Notes under the pieces: model-generated
What the model was told of the DNA's origin: nothing
Database searches by the model: none
Seen by the model: only the letters and a program-made list of their open reading frames with translations
Position numbers and translations under genes: made by a program
Origin: Rhodocyclus gracilis
GTDB taxonomy: Bacteria > Pseudomonadota > Gammaproteobacteria > Burkholderiales > Rhodocyclaceae
Length of the DNA: 64,000 nucleotides
Reading direction: 5' to 3'
Assembly (NCBI RefSeq): GCF_009617575.1
Contig: NZ_WIXJ01000003.1
Location: 124,001-188,000, forward strand
Part shown: one piece after another, positions 32,394 to 42,286 of the stretch
Numbering within the stretch: position 1 is the stretch's first letter
Layout: each line of letters begins with the position of its first letter

Positions 32394-33626
32394 ATGCCGT
32401 TCTCGCGTGTTACTCGCATGTCCCTCGCTGTTGCCGCTGCCTTGGCGCTCGCCGCCTGTGGCGACAAGAAGGAAGAACCGGCCGCGCAGGCTGCCGCTCC
32501 CGCTACGCCGGCCGCGCAGCCGGAAGTGACGGTGAAGCTCGGCCACATCGCGCCGCTCACCGGCCCACAGGCTCACCTTGGCAAGGACAACGAAAACGGC
32601 GCGCGTCTGGCGGTCGACGAGTTGAACGCCAAGGGCCTCGAAATCGGCGGAGCCAAGGTCAAGTTCGAGCTCCTCGCCGAAGACGACCAGGCAGACCCGA
32701 AGCAAGGCACCATCGTTGCCCAGAAGCTGGTGGACGCGAAGGTTAACGGCGTCATCGGCCACCTCAACTCGGGCACGACGCTGCCGGCCTCGAAGATCTA
32801 CGCCGATGCCGGAATCCCGCAAATCTCCGGTTCGGCGACCAATCCGAAGTACACGCAGCAAGGCTTTGCCACGGCGTTCCGTGTCATGGCCAATGACGTA
32901 CAGCAAGGCCACGCACTCGGCGAATTCGCCGCGCAGGCCATCAAGGCGAAGACGGTCGCCATCATCGACGACCGCACCGCCTACGGCCAAGGGCTGGCGG
33001 ATGAGTTCGAAAAGGCGGTCCTCGCCAACGGCGGCAAGGTGCTGGCACGTGAATTCACCAACGACAAGGCGACCGATTTCGCTGCCATCCTGACCAAGAT
33101 CAAGTCGAAGAAGCCCGAAGTCGTCTTCTACGGCGGTATGGATTCGCAAGGTGGTCCGATGGTCAAGCAGCTGAAGTCGCTGGGCCTGAAATCGGTCTTC
33201 CTGACGGGGGACGGTGGCTGCACGCCCGAACTGATCAAGCTCGCCGGCGCGGCGGCCGAAGGCCAGTACTGCTCGCTGCCGGGTGTGCCTCTGGAAAAGA
33301 TGGCGGGCGGTAAGGAATTCGGTGACAAGTTCACGGCCAAGTACGGCCAGATCCAGTTGTACGCACCGTATGTCTACGACTCCGTGATGGTCATGGCCGA
33401 CGCCATGAAGCGCGCCAACTCGGTCGAGCCGGCCAAGTACCTGCCGGAAATCGGCAAGACCGAGTATCAGGGCGTGACCTCGAAGATCGTCTTTGACGGC
33501 AACGGCGACCTGAAGAACGGCGCGATCTCCCTGTATCAGGTCAAGGACGGCAAGTGGGAATACCTGCAAACGATCGGTGGCGATGCCGCTGCTGATGCCG
33601 CCGCTCCTGCTGGCGACAAGAAGTAA
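32394..33626 (+). CDS. livK: Branched-chain amino acid ABC transporter substrate-binding lipoprotein
   Basis: 410 aa from the ATG at 32394, with a strong TGGAGGT site. The frame is open from 32280, but that part has no signal. Lipoprotein signal with LAAC, Cys22 as the lipidated residue, followed by a Lys/Glu/Ala/Pro-rich linker. The periplasmic-binding fold type I follows (VKLGHIAPLTGPQAHLGKDNENGARLA). It presents Leu/Ile/Val or a related substrate to LivHM. An Ala/Pro-rich tail ends in GDKK. The lipoprotein form is less common than the free periplasmic LivK. Confidence 0.9.
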   Translation: MPFSRVTRMSLAVAAALALAACGDKKEEPAAQAAAPATPAAQPEVTVKLGHIAPLTGPQAHLGKDNENGARLAVDELNAKGLEIGGAKVKFELLAEDDQADPKQGTIVAQKLVDAKVNGVIGHLNSGTTLPASKIYADAGIPQISGSATNPKYTQQGFATAFRVMANDVQQGHALGEFAAQAIKAKTVAIIDDRTAYGQGLADEFEKAVLANGGKVLAREFTNDKATDFAAILTKIKSKKPEVVFYGGMDSQGGPMVKQLKSLGLKSVFLTGDGGCTPELIKLAGAAAEGQYCSLPGVPLEKMAGGKEFGDKFTAKYGQIQLYAPYVYDSVMVMADAMKRANSVEPAKYLPEIGKTEYQGVTSKIVFDGNGDLKNGAISLYQVKDGKWEYLQTIGGDAAADAAAPAGDKK

Positions 33627-33641
33627 GACGCTGCCTGTTTG

Positions 33642-33673
33642 ACGCGAACGGCGCCTTCGGGCGCCGTTCGCGT
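33642..33673 (+). other. Strong UUCG hairpin between livK and livH
   Basis: A perfect 14-bp stem around a TTCG tetraloop, 16 nt after the livK stop, without a U-run. It is probably a 3' stabiliser and partial terminator that keeps livK mRNA in excess over the membrane-component message, as seen in many binding-protein operons. Confidence 0.65.
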
Positions 33674-33769
33674 ATCATTGCGCCCCGGTTACGCTTCGCG
33701 TCACATTCCCTTCTTTTTTTGTAACTTTCCGGTTTTTCCGGCTTTACCGACGATTGGCCACCGCCACCG

Positions 33770-34693
33770 ATGGACATTTTTATTCAGCAAGTCATCAACG
33801 GTCTCGTCCTCGGCAGCATCTATGCGCTTGTGGCGCTAGGCTACACGATGGTTTACGGCATCATGGGTTTGATCAACTTCGCACACGGCGAAGTGGTCAT
33901 GATCGGCGCCATGGTGGCGCTGACCGTCATCAGCATGCTCTCCGACAGCGGTTTGCCGGGCATCGTCATCGCCTTGATCGGCCTTGGCGCGGCCCTGCCC
34001 GTTTGCATGGGAACGGGTTTTGCCATTGAGCGCATCGCCTACCGGCCGCTGCGTCGCGCGCCAAAACTGGCGCCGCTGATCACCGCCATTGGCGTGTCGA
34101 TCGTGCTGCAAAACCTCGCCATGCTGATCTGGGGGCGTAACTATCACGCTTTCCCGCCGATTCTGCCGACGTCGGAACACGAAATTTTCGGCGCGACGAT
34201 CACTGGCCTGCAGATTGCCATCATCGTCATCGCCGCCCTGATGATGGCCGGCCTCATTCTGCTGGTGCAGCGTACCAAGCTCGGCCGCGCCATGCGGGCG
34301 ACGGCGGAAAATCCGCCGATTGCCCAGTTGATGGGCGTCGACATCAACCGCGTCATTTCGCTGACCTTCGTCATCGGTTCGGCGCTGGCAGCGGTTGCCG
34401 GGCTCATGGTCAGCGCCAATTATTCGATTGCCCACTATTACATGGGCTTCATCCTTGGCCTCAAGGCGTTTACGGCGGCGGTGCTCGGCGGCATCGGCAA
34501 CATCGCCGGTGCGATGCTCGGCGGCATTCTGCTGGGACTCATCGAGTCGCTGGGGGCGGGTTACATCGGTGATCTCACCGGTGGTTTTCTCGGGAGTCAT
34601 TACCAGGACGTGTTTGCTTTCTTCGTTCTCATTTGTGTACTCGTCTTCCGTCCCTCGGGGCTGGTCGGCGAAAAGGTGGCGGAGCGCGCATGA
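33770..34693 (+). CDS. livH: Branched-chain amino acid ABC transporter permease LivH
   Basis: 307 aa with about eight membrane helices. LivH features: NGLVLGSIYALVALGYTMVYGIMGLINFAHGE at the N-terminus, the EAA-like region ATAENPPIAQLMGVDINRVI, and AAVLGGIGNIAGAMLGG. Forms the channel with LivM. Stop overlaps the livM start in ATGA (34690-34693). Confidence 0.94.
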   Translation: MDIFIQQVINGLVLGSIYALVALGYTMVYGIMGLINFAHGEVVMIGAMVALTVISMLSDSGLPGIVIALIGLGAALPVCMGTGFAIERIAYRPLRRAPKLAPLITAIGVSIVLQNLAMLIWGRNYHAFPPILPTSEHEIFGATITGLQIAIIVIAALMMAGLILLVQRTKLGRAMRATAENPPIAQLMGVDINRVISLTFVIGSALAAVAGLMVSANYSIAHYYMGFILGLKAFTAAVLGGIGNIAGAMLGGILLGLIESLGAGYIGDLTGGFLGSHYQDVFAFFVLICVLVFRPSGLVGEKVAERA

Positions 34694-35769
34694 TCGACTT
34701 TGCTGCCCTCAAGCGCGATCGTCGCGCGGCCCTCGCGGCTACGGCCGGCCTGGGTGTTCTGCTGGCGCTGGCGCCCTTCCTCATCGGTGCGGCGGCGGGC
34801 GCCACGTGGTTGCGCATTCTCGACTTTGCGCTGCTCTACATCATGCTGGCGCTCGGCCTGAATATCGTCGTCGGCTTCGCCGGCCTGCTCGACATGGGTT
34901 ACATCGCCTTCTATGGCGTGGGTGCCTATCTCTATGCCTTGCTGGCGAGTCCGCACTTCGGCCTGCATTGGCCGGTGTGGGCGATCCTGCCGACTGGCGC
35001 ACTGGTCGCCGGCCTTTTCGGGGTGTTGCTGGGCGCGCCGACGCTGCGTTTGCGCGGTGACTATCTGGCCATCGTGACGCTGGGTTTCGGCGAGATCATC
35101 CGCATCTTCCTCAACAACCTGAACGCGCCGATCAACATCACCAACGGCCCGCAAGGGATTTCCGGCATCGACCCGATTCACTTCGGCAGTGTCTCGCTGG
35201 CCAAGCCCATCGATATTTTCGGGTTTTCCCTGCCGTCGCTGCACGCGTATTACTACCTCTTCCTGCTGCTCGCGCTCGGCATCGTTTTCGTCACCATCCG
35301 GCTGGAGAATTCGCGCATCGGCCGCGCCTGGGTGGCGATCCGCGAGGACGAAATCGCAGCCAAGGCTTGCGGCATCAACACGCGCAACATCAAGCTGCTC
35401 GCGTTCGCCATGGGCGCCTCCTTCGGCGGCGTCGCCGGTGGGCTGTTTGCCGGCTTCCAGGCCTTCGTCAGCCCCGAGTCCTTCAGCCTGATGGAGTCGG
35501 TCATGGTGTTGTGCATGGTGGTGCTCGGCGGCATGGGCAACATTTTCGGCGTCATTCTCGGCGGCGCGCTGCTGACCATCCTGCCGGAAGTGTTCCGTCA
35601 TAGCGCCGGACCGGTGCAGCAGGCGATCTTCGGCAAGGTTCTGCTCGACCCCGAAGCCTTGCGCATGTTGCTGTTCGGGCTGGCGCTCATTGTCGTCATG
35701 CTTTATCGGCCCGCCGGTCTGTGGCCGTCGACTCGTCGCCGGCAGGAGTTCAAGGGGAGCGCAGCATGA
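34690..35769 (+). CDS. livM: Branched-chain amino acid ABC transporter permease LivM
   Basis: 359 aa from the ATG at 34690. LivM hallmarks: ALGLNIVVGFAGLLDMGYIAFYGVGAY, then the coupling segment AWVAIREDEIAAKACGINTRNIKLLAF and VVLGGMGNIFGVILGGA. Roughly ten membrane helices. Coupled by 4-base overlaps to livH before it and livG after it (35766-35769). Confidence 0.94.
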   Translation: MIDFAALKRDRRAALAATAGLGVLLALAPFLIGAAAGATWLRILDFALLYIMLALGLNIVVGFAGLLDMGYIAFYGVGAYLYALLASPHFGLHWPVWAILPTGALVAGLFGVLLGAPTLRLRGDYLAIVTLGFGEIIRIFLNNLNAPINITNGPQGISGIDPIHFGSVSLAKPIDIFGFSLPSLHAYYYLFLLLALGIVFVTIRLENSRIGRAWVAIREDEIAAKACGINTRNIKLLAFAMGASFGGVAGGLFAGFQAFVSPESFSLMESVMVLCMVVLGGMGNIFGVILGGALLTILPEVFRHSAGPVQQAIFGKVLLDPEALRMLLFGLALIVVMLYRPAGLWPSTRRRQEFKGSAA

Positions 35770-36537
35770 GCGGAGTCGGCGAAATCCTTCTTGAGGCAAA
35801 GAACATCGGCAAGCACTTCGGCGGCGTTCGCGCGCTGCGCGACGTGTCGCTGACGATTCGCCGGGGCGAAATCTACGGTTTGATCGGCCCCAACGGTGCC
35901 GGCAAGACGACCTTCTTCAACTGTCTGACCGGGCTCTACACGCCGAATGGCGGCGAGTTGATGTTCGACGGCAAGAAGCTGCAGGCGAGCGCACCGCACA
36001 AGGCGGCGCAGCGCGGTATCGCGCGCACGTTCCAGAACATTCGCCTGTTCGGCAACATGACCGCCATGGAGAACATCATGGTCGGCCGCCACGTGCGGAC
36101 GCGTACCGGGGTGATCGGCGCCGTGCTGCGCGATGCGCGGACGCGCGCCGAAGAAGCGGCGATCCGCCGGCGGGCTGAGGAGTTGCTGCACTACGTCGAC
36201 ATTGCGGATCGTGCCGACGATCTGGCGCGCAACCTTTCCTACGGGGATCAGCGCCGTCTGGAGATCGCCCGTGCGCTGGCGACCGACCCGCAACTGCTGG
36301 CGCTCGACGAGCCGGCGGCCGGGATGAATGGCACGGAAACCGAAGAACTGCGCGTGCTCATCGAGGGCATCCGTAACGACGGCGTGACGGTGCTGCTCAT
36401 CGAGCACGACGTCAAACTGGTCATGGGGCTGTGCGACCGTGTCGCCGTGCTCGACTATGGCGCCAAAATCTGCGAGGACGTGCCGGCCGTGGTGCAGCAC
36501 GATCCGCGCGTCATCGAAGCATATCTGGGAGGCGCCG

Positions 36538-36545
<8 letters not shown>
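35766..36545 (+). CDS. livG: Branched-chain amino acid ABC transporter ATPase LivG
   Basis: 259 aa. Walker A GPNGAGKTTFF, the LivG feature RTFQNIRLFGNMTAMENIMVG, a signature helix with LSYGDQRRLEIARALATDP, Walker B LLALDEPAAGMN, and H-loop IEHDV. Energises the LivHM channel together with LivF. Confidence 0.94.
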
Positions 36546-37242
<697 letters not shown>

Positions 37243-37306
37243 GCGAGATTGCCGCGCGGCAGCCGCCGCGCAGGGGGCGCTCAGGCGAACGCACAGGTGG
37301 TTGCGC

Positions 37307-38473
37307 TCAGAAATCCATGGCGTCGGCGAAACACAACGCGGCCAGCTGCGCTCTATTGAGCCGGTCGGCGCTGATGCCGAGTGCTTCGGCGCGAGCCGCG
37401 AGTGTCGGCCGGTCGTTCCCCTCGCAGGCCAGCGCCAGTGCGAGGAAGGGCGCGTAAGCGCCGCCACGGCCGAGCAGGGCGTCACCGATGGGCGTCGGCA
37501 GATGCATCGCCGCCAGCGCTTTTCCCATGCTGACGCCGAGCAGCGCGTCGAGGAGCGAGAAGGCGCCGGTGATGAACAGGCTGTCGTACTCCTGCGGCTC
37601 GACCCGGCCGTGCGCCAGCAACTCCATCAGGCGCGCGCGTGTCAGCGAGGTGTGCGTCAGCGCCTGCGCCGCGTGTGAGTGGCTCGCCGAGGCGAGCAGC
37701 AGCGACAGCCATTTGTTCAGCTTTTCGTAGCCGAGGATCGAGACGGCATGGCGGAAAGACTGGATTTCGCAGGACAGTCCGAAGCTGGCCGAATTCATGT
37801 GGCGCAGCAGTCGATAGGTCAGCGTGACGTCTTGCTTTAGCGCCGTTTCGATTTCGCGGATGTCGGCATTGCTGCGCACGAGATTGAGGACGCGGATGAT
37901 GTGCGCCTGATCCGGGCTGAGGTCTTGCGTCGGCGCGATGCTCGGCGAGGTGAAGAACCAACTGGCCGCGGCGGTGGCGCCAGCGTTCAGCGCACTCTTG
38001 AACTGTGCTTCGTCGGCAACTTCCATGACAAGCGGCGTGCTACCGTGCGGCAGCGCGCGCACCTGCGCGCTCAGCTCGTCCGGCGTGAGTTCGCCGGCAT
38101 TGAAGGCATGGTACTGAATCGGTGCGAAGAGTTGGGTGTTGTCCGCTGGCGAGCCGCCGTGGACGAGGCAGAGCGCCGGCTGGCGGCGGCTCAGGGCGGC
38201 GGTCAGCGCGCTGGCGCGTCCGTCGCTGAAGGCGGCGCCAGGAAACTCCAGGGCGACATTGTCGGGGATGTCCCATTCCAGCAGTCGGGCGTCTGCGTTC
38301 GGGCAGGCAACAAGGAGCGGGCGTTCGCCCTGCGGCAGGTTGCCCGTGAGCGCCGTGAGCATACGCACCGCCTCGCTCGTGCCTTCTGCACCGGGGTGCA
38401 GGCACAGGCGCAGCGCAACGATGCGGTGCTGCCGGTCGATGAGTGGCTGGCGGGTGATCAGAACGTCAGGCAT
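37307..38473 (-). CDS. HDOD-domain signalling protein with degenerate EAL-like N-terminus
   Basis: 388 aa. The first ~190 residues look like a YuxH-type EAL remnant (starting VLITRQPLIDRQHRIVAL), but the EAL catalytic triplet and metal-binding acids are not apparent, so cyclic-di-GMP hydrolysis is not expected. From about 195 an HDOD domain follows (SNADIREIETALKQDVTLTYRLLRHMNSASFG). HDOD proteins act in signalling and motility control. It is convergent with livF and upstream of the flavin reductase gene, which starts on the same strand further right. Confidence 0.8.
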   Translation of the reverse strand: MPDVLITRQPLIDRQHRIVALRLCLHPGAEGTSEAVRMLTALTGNLPQGERPLLVACPNADARLLEWDIPDNVALEFPGAAFSDGRASALTAALSRRQPALCLVHGGSPADNTQLFAPIQYHAFNAGELTPDELSAQVRALPHGSTPLVMEVADEAQFKSALNAGATAAASWFFTSPSIAPTQDLSPDQAHIIRVLNLVRSNADIREIETALKQDVTLTYRLLRHMNSASFGLSCEIQSFRHAVSILGYEKLNKWLSLLLASASHSHAAQALTHTSLTRARLMELLAHGRVEPQEYDSLFITGAFSLLDALLGVSMGKALAAMHLPTPIGDALLGRGGAYAPFLALALACEGNDRPTLAARAEALGISADRLNRAQLAALCFADAMDF

Positions 38474-38482
38474 GGGCGGGGC

Positions 38483-39523
38483 TCAGAGAGTGGGCGGCGC
38501 ACTGGCACCGGCGTGGGCAGGGGTGAAAGCGTCGGCGAAGAATTCGTGCTCCGGCAGGTGGCCTTGCTCGATCAGATCGCGGCGAGCCGCGTCGACCATG
38601 GCTGGCGAGCCGCAGACGTAGGCTTGATAGGCGGAGAGGTCGGGCAGATCGGCGAGCGCCGCGCGGTGCACCAGACCCAGTCGTCCCGTCCAGTGATCAG
38701 CAGCGCAGGCTTCCGACAGCACCAGGACGTAACGGATGTGCGCGTGCTTTGCCGCCCAGTGTTCGGGGAGGTCGCCGAGGTAGAGGTCTGCCCGTCGCCG
38801 ACCTCCCCAGTAGAGAGCGATCGGTCGCGAAAGTCCGCGCGCAATCGCCTGTTCGACGATGGATTTGATCGGCGCGAAACCAGCACCGCCAGCGATCAGC
38901 AGCAGCGGCTTGTCGGAGTCTTCGCGCAGATAGAAGCTGCCGTGCGGGCCGTTGATGCGCAGGATGTCGCGTTCGGCGAGGCGGGAAAAGACGCGCTCGG
39001 TAAACACACCGCCGTCAACATGGCGGATGTGCAGTTGCAGGAGTGTGCCGTCAGCGGGGGCGTTAGCCAGCGAGTAGCTGCGCCGCCGGCCGTCAGCCAG
39101 CAGGATGTCGATATACTGGCCAGCGAAAAAATCGAGGCGCTCGCTGGCCGGCAGTTTCAACTCGACAATCATGATGTCCGGTGCAGCCCGTTGCAGGCGA
39201 TGCACGCGTGCCGGCAGCGTGCGTGGCGGGATGTCGCGGCTCGTGCTGGCCGTGCGTACGGCGACGACGAGATCGCTGCGGGCGTACGCGCGGCAGAGGA
39301 GGACGCTGCCGGCAGCGCGATCCGCAGCGCTCAAGGCCTGCTCGCGCACGGCGCCATGCTCGACGGTGCCGGCAAGAACCTTGCCCCGACAGGCGCCGCA
39401 GACGCCGTCGCGGCAGCCGTGCGGCAGGAAGACGCCCTGACGCAGCGCGGTATCGAGGATCGTTTCGTCGGGCGCGGCGAAAAACTGCTGGCCGCCGGGC
39501 TGGATACTGACCGCAAACTGCAT
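38483..39523 (-). CDS. 2Fe-2S ferredoxin / FAD / NAD(P)H oxidoreductase (AscD/RfbI-like)
   Basis: 346 aa from the ATG at 39523. N-terminal plant-type ferredoxin domain with Cys37, Cys42, Cys45 and Cys77 (CRDGVCGAC), then an FAD domain (RRRSYSLANAP) and an NAD(P) domain (LLLIAGGAGFAPIKSIVE). This layout matches CDP-6-deoxyglucoseen reductases and the reductases of aromatic oxygenases. No sugar or aromatic gene is adjacent, so a general electron-transfer role is the safer reading. Nine nt before the HDOD gene. Confidence 0.85.
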   Translation of the reverse strand: MQFAVSIQPGGQQFFAAPDETILDTALRQGVFLPHGCRDGVCGACRGKVLAGTVEHGAVREQALSAADRAAGSVLLCRAYARSDLVVAVRTASTSRDIPPRTLPARVHRLQRAAPDIMIVELKLPASERLDFFAGQYIDILLADGRRRSYSLANAPADGTLLQLHIRHVDGGVFTERVFSRLAERDILRINGPHGSFYLREDSDKPLLLIAGGAGFAPIKSIVEQAIARGLSRPIALYWGGRRRADLYLGDLPEHWAAKHAHIRYVLVLSEACAADHWTGRLGLVHRAALADLPDLSAYQAYVCGSPAMVDAARRDLIEQGHLPEHEFFADAFTPAHAGASAPPTL

Positions 39524-39561
39524 CGAGCCTCCGTCTGCCCTGAATCCGGTAAAATCCGCCG

Positions 39562-40443
39562 GTGCAGAACTTGTTGATTGTCGGATGCGGCGATGTGGCT
39601 CGCCGCGCCTTGCCCACCCTGACATCTCGCTACCGCGTGCTGGCGCTGTTGCGCGATCCGGCCAAGTGCGCCCTGTGGCGGGCCGCCGGCGCGATTCCGG
39701 TGCCCGGCGATCTGGATGCTCCGCGTAGCCTTGCGCGCATTGCCGGTCTGGCGGATCTCGTGCTGCATCTGGCGCCACCTGGCGACAGTGGCGTCATTGA
39801 TTTACGCACTCGTCGTTTAATTTCAGCACTTTCGCATAGTCGCAGCTTACCACGCCGCCTCGTGTACATAAGCACCAGCGGCGTCTATGGCGACTGTGCT
39901 GGCGCGCTGATCGACGAAACGCGAGAGGCGCGTCCGCAAACCCCACGAGCCTGTCGGCGTCTTGATGCCGAGCAGCAATTGCGTGCTTTCGGACGGCGCC
40001 ACCAGTTGAATGTCAGCATCCTGCGTGCGCCCGGCATCTATGCCGCCGACCGGCTGCCGCTGGAGCGTTTGCGGGCGGGGATGCCGGTCTTGCTGGCGGA
40101 GGATGACGTGTTTACCAACCACATCCACGCCGACGATCTCGCGGCTATGGCGGTGGCTGCGTTGCGGCGCGCTTTGCCCGGCCGCGTTTACAATGCGTGC
40201 GACGATGCGCCGACGAAGATGGCCGATTATTTCGACATCGTCGCTGATCGCTTCGGTGTGCCGCGCGCGCCGCGTCTGGCGCGTGACGAGGCGCGGCAGC
40301 GCCTGTCGCCGGCCTCGTGGTCGTTCATGAGCGAATCGCGCCGCCTCGTCAACCGGCGCATCAAGAAGGAACTCCAGATCCGTCTGCGTCACCCTCGTGT
40401 CGAGGATGGCGTGCTGGCGGCCTGGCATGAAAGGAATCCGTAA
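39562..40443 (+). CDS. NAD(P)-binding SDR-type epimerase/dehydratase (YeeZ-like)
   Basis: 293 aa from a GTG at 39562. Rossmann start LLIVGCGDVARR, then LVYISTSGVYGD. The active-site YxxxK of extended SDRs is not in place: the segment is PRACRRLDAEQQL, so catalysis may differ or be lost. The C-terminal FTNHIHADDLAAM resembles sugar epimerases. The stop and the hemJ start share bases (TAATG, 40441-40445), so the two are coupled. Confidence 0.78.
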   Translation: MQNLLIVGCGDVARRALPTLTSRYRVLALLRDPAKCALWRAAGAIPVPGDLDAPRSLARIAGLADLVLHLAPPGDSGVIDLRTRRLISALSHSRSLPRRLVYISTSGVYGDCAGALIDETREARPQTPRACRRLDAEQQLRAFGRRHQLNVSILRAPGIYAADRLPLERLRAGMPVLLAEDDVFTNHIHADDLAAMAVAALRRALPGRVYNACDDAPTKMADYFDIVADRFGVPRAPRLARDEARQRLSPASWSFMSESRRLVNRRIKKELQIRLRHPRVEDGVLAAWHERNP

Positions 40444-40856
40444 TGCTTGTCGTCAAGGCCCTGCACATTTCGATGGTCATCGCCTGGTTTGCCGGTTTGT
40501 TCTATCTGCCGCGCATTTTCGTCAATCTGGCCATGGTCGATGGCGCCAGCTCCGAGCGCGACCGACTGCTGCTGATGGCGGGCAAGCTCTTTCGCTTCAT
40601 GACGCCCTTGGGCGTCCTGGCGGTCGCCTTCGGGCTCTGGTTGTGGCTGGGCTACGGGTTCGCCGGGGGCTGGCTGCACGCCAAGATGGCACTCGTCGCC
40701 GTGCTCGTGATCTACCACCTGTATTGCGGGCGTCTGCTGGCCGCGTTTCGCGCCGGGCGCAACGTGCGCGGCCACGTCTGGTTTCGCTGGTTCAACGAGA
40801 TGCCGGTGCTGCTGATGTTTGCCATCGTCTTCCTGGTCGTGCTCAAGCCTTTCTGA
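40443..40856 (+). CDS. hemJ: Protoporphyrinogen oxidase HemJ
   Basis: 137 aa, four membrane helices. The N-terminal KALHISMVIAWFAGLFYLPRIFV carries the conserved His, and HAKMALV the conserved Lys, of the HemJ/UPF0093 family. HemJ oxidises protoporphyrinogen IX in haem synthesis in the inner membrane. It fits the window's haem-rich context (ccm, cytochrome c). Confidence 0.88.
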   Translation: MLVVKALHISMVIAWFAGLFYLPRIFVNLAMVDGASSERDRLLLMAGKLFRFMTPLGVLAVAFGLWLWLGYGFAGGWLHAKMALVAVLVIYHLYCGRLLAAFRAGRNVRGHVWFRWFNEMPVLLMFAIVFLVVLKPF

Positions 40857-41017
40857 GCGTTAAAGTTTTCTACTTCGCCCCTTAACTTACCGTCAGGGCT
40901 ATCGCTGACGCTGCCCCGGCGTAACGCCGCCCCGGCCATAAGGCGGCGCCTTCCTTTTCCCCACGGGCCGGTGGCGCAGCGCGCCACGCCCGCCAACCCC
41001 GAAAGCGAGTCTTCGCC

Positions 41018-42160
41018 GTGGAAAAATTTTTTGCCAGTTGCCCGCGTGGCCTGGAAGCCCTGCTGGTCGAGGATCTCGCTGCCTGTGGCGCTCGTGACAT
41101 CACTACCTTGCCGGGCGGCGCGCATTTTTGCGGCGACTGGGCGTCCTGTTACGCGGCGAACCTGCATTCGCGTATCGCCACGCGCATTGTCTGGCGGGTT
41201 GCGGATGGCGCGTATGCGCGCGAGGATGACATCTATCAGCTGGCGCTGGCGGTGCCGTGGTCCCGCCTCTTTGTTGCCGAACGGACGATTCGCGTCGACG
41301 TGACGGCCGTCAAGAGTCCGCTGAAAAGCCTCGAATTCATCACCCTGCGCATCAAGGATGCCGTCTGCGACCGCTTCCGCCAGGAGGCCAACGCGCGGCC
41401 GAGCGTCGACACGCGGACGCCGGATGTGCGGATTTCCGCCTTCCTGACAGCGGATCGCTGCACGCTGTATGTCGACACCTCCGGCGCGCCGCTGTACCAG
41501 CGGGGTTTGCGTCAGAAGTCGGTCGAGGCGCCGCTCAAGGAAAACCTCGCCGCCGGGATTCTGCGGCTGTCGGGCTGGCAGCCGGGAACGCCTTTGCTCG
41601 ACCCGATGTGTGGCAGCGGCACCTTCCTGCTCGAAGCGGCGCAGCGGGCCTTGAACGTGGCGCCGGGAGCGCGGCGCGAATTCGGCTTCATGCGCCTGTC
41701 GGGCTTCGACGCCGCTGCGTGGACGAAACTGCTGGCCGCGGCGCGTGCCGCCGAGCGCCCGGCGGCGCCCGCCCAGCTCTTTGGCGCCGACCGCGATCCG
41801 GTGGCCGTGCGTGCGGCGCTGGCCAATCTCGACCGCGCCGGCCTGCTCGATGCCGTGGAGTTGATCACCGAAGACGTGCTCGACGTCGCCGCGCCGACGT
41901 CGGCGGGCGTCATGATCGCCAACCCGCCGTACGGCGAACGGCTGTCGGAGCTTGAAGACCTGGCGGCGTTTTACCCGCAGTTGGGCAGCGCGCTCAAGCG
42001 CAATTTTGCCGGCTGGAACTGCTATTTCTTTACCGCCGATACGCGCATGCCGAAACTGATGCGCCTGTCGCCGAGCCGCAAGACGCCGCTCTTCAATGGC
42101 GCGCTCGAATGCCGTCTCTACGAGTTCAAGATGGTGGCGGGCAGCAATCGCCCCGCGTAG
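41018..42160 (+). CDS. rlmL: RlmL-like 23S rRNA guanine-N2 methyltransferase (THUMP + MTase)
   Basis: 380 aa from a GTG at 41018. N-terminal ferredoxin-like/THUMP region (FFASCPRGLEALLVEDL), a SAM site DPMCGSGTFLLEAAQ and catalytic NPPYGERL. In E. coli RlmL is fused to RlmK (about 700 aa); here only the RlmL half exists, the short form. It should modify G2445 of 23S rRNA. Preceded by 160 nt with no clear promoter. Confidence 0.85.
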   Translation: MEKFFASCPRGLEALLVEDLAACGARDITTLPGGAHFCGDWASCYAANLHSRIATRIVWRVADGAYAREDDIYQLALAVPWSRLFVAERTIRVDVTAVKSPLKSLEFITLRIKDAVCDRFRQEANARPSVDTRTPDVRISAFLTADRCTLYVDTSGAPLYQRGLRQKSVEAPLKENLAAGILRLSGWQPGTPLLDPMCGSGTFLLEAAQRALNVAPGARREFGFMRLSGFDAAAWTKLLAAARAAERPAAPAQLFGADRDPVAVRAALANLDRAGLLDAVELITEDVLDVAAPTSAGVMIANPPYGERLSELEDLAAFYPQLGSALKRNFAGWNCYFFTADTRMPKLMRLSPSRKTPLFNGALECRLYEFKMVAGSNRPA

Positions 42161-42286
42161 GCGCGCATTGAGGCGCGCTGGGCCGCGTTAGTCACCTTCA
42201 GCTTGAGCGATTTGCCCCGTGGGTTTCCGCGTGCGTCGGAGTACGGGGGGCTGGCTTGCGGCTAGGCGGGGCCGCGCCGCAGCCCT

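Noticed and set aside
40926-40947. GCCGCC/GGCGGC hairpin between hemJ and the methyltransferase gene as a terminator
   Set aside because: Loop of 10 nt, short stem and only a broken pyrimidine run after it. Not strong enough to call.
42161-42178. GCGCGC-ATTGAG-GCGCGC hairpin after the rlmL-like gene as a terminator
   Set aside because: Six pure-GC pairs occur easily by chance here and no T-run follows.
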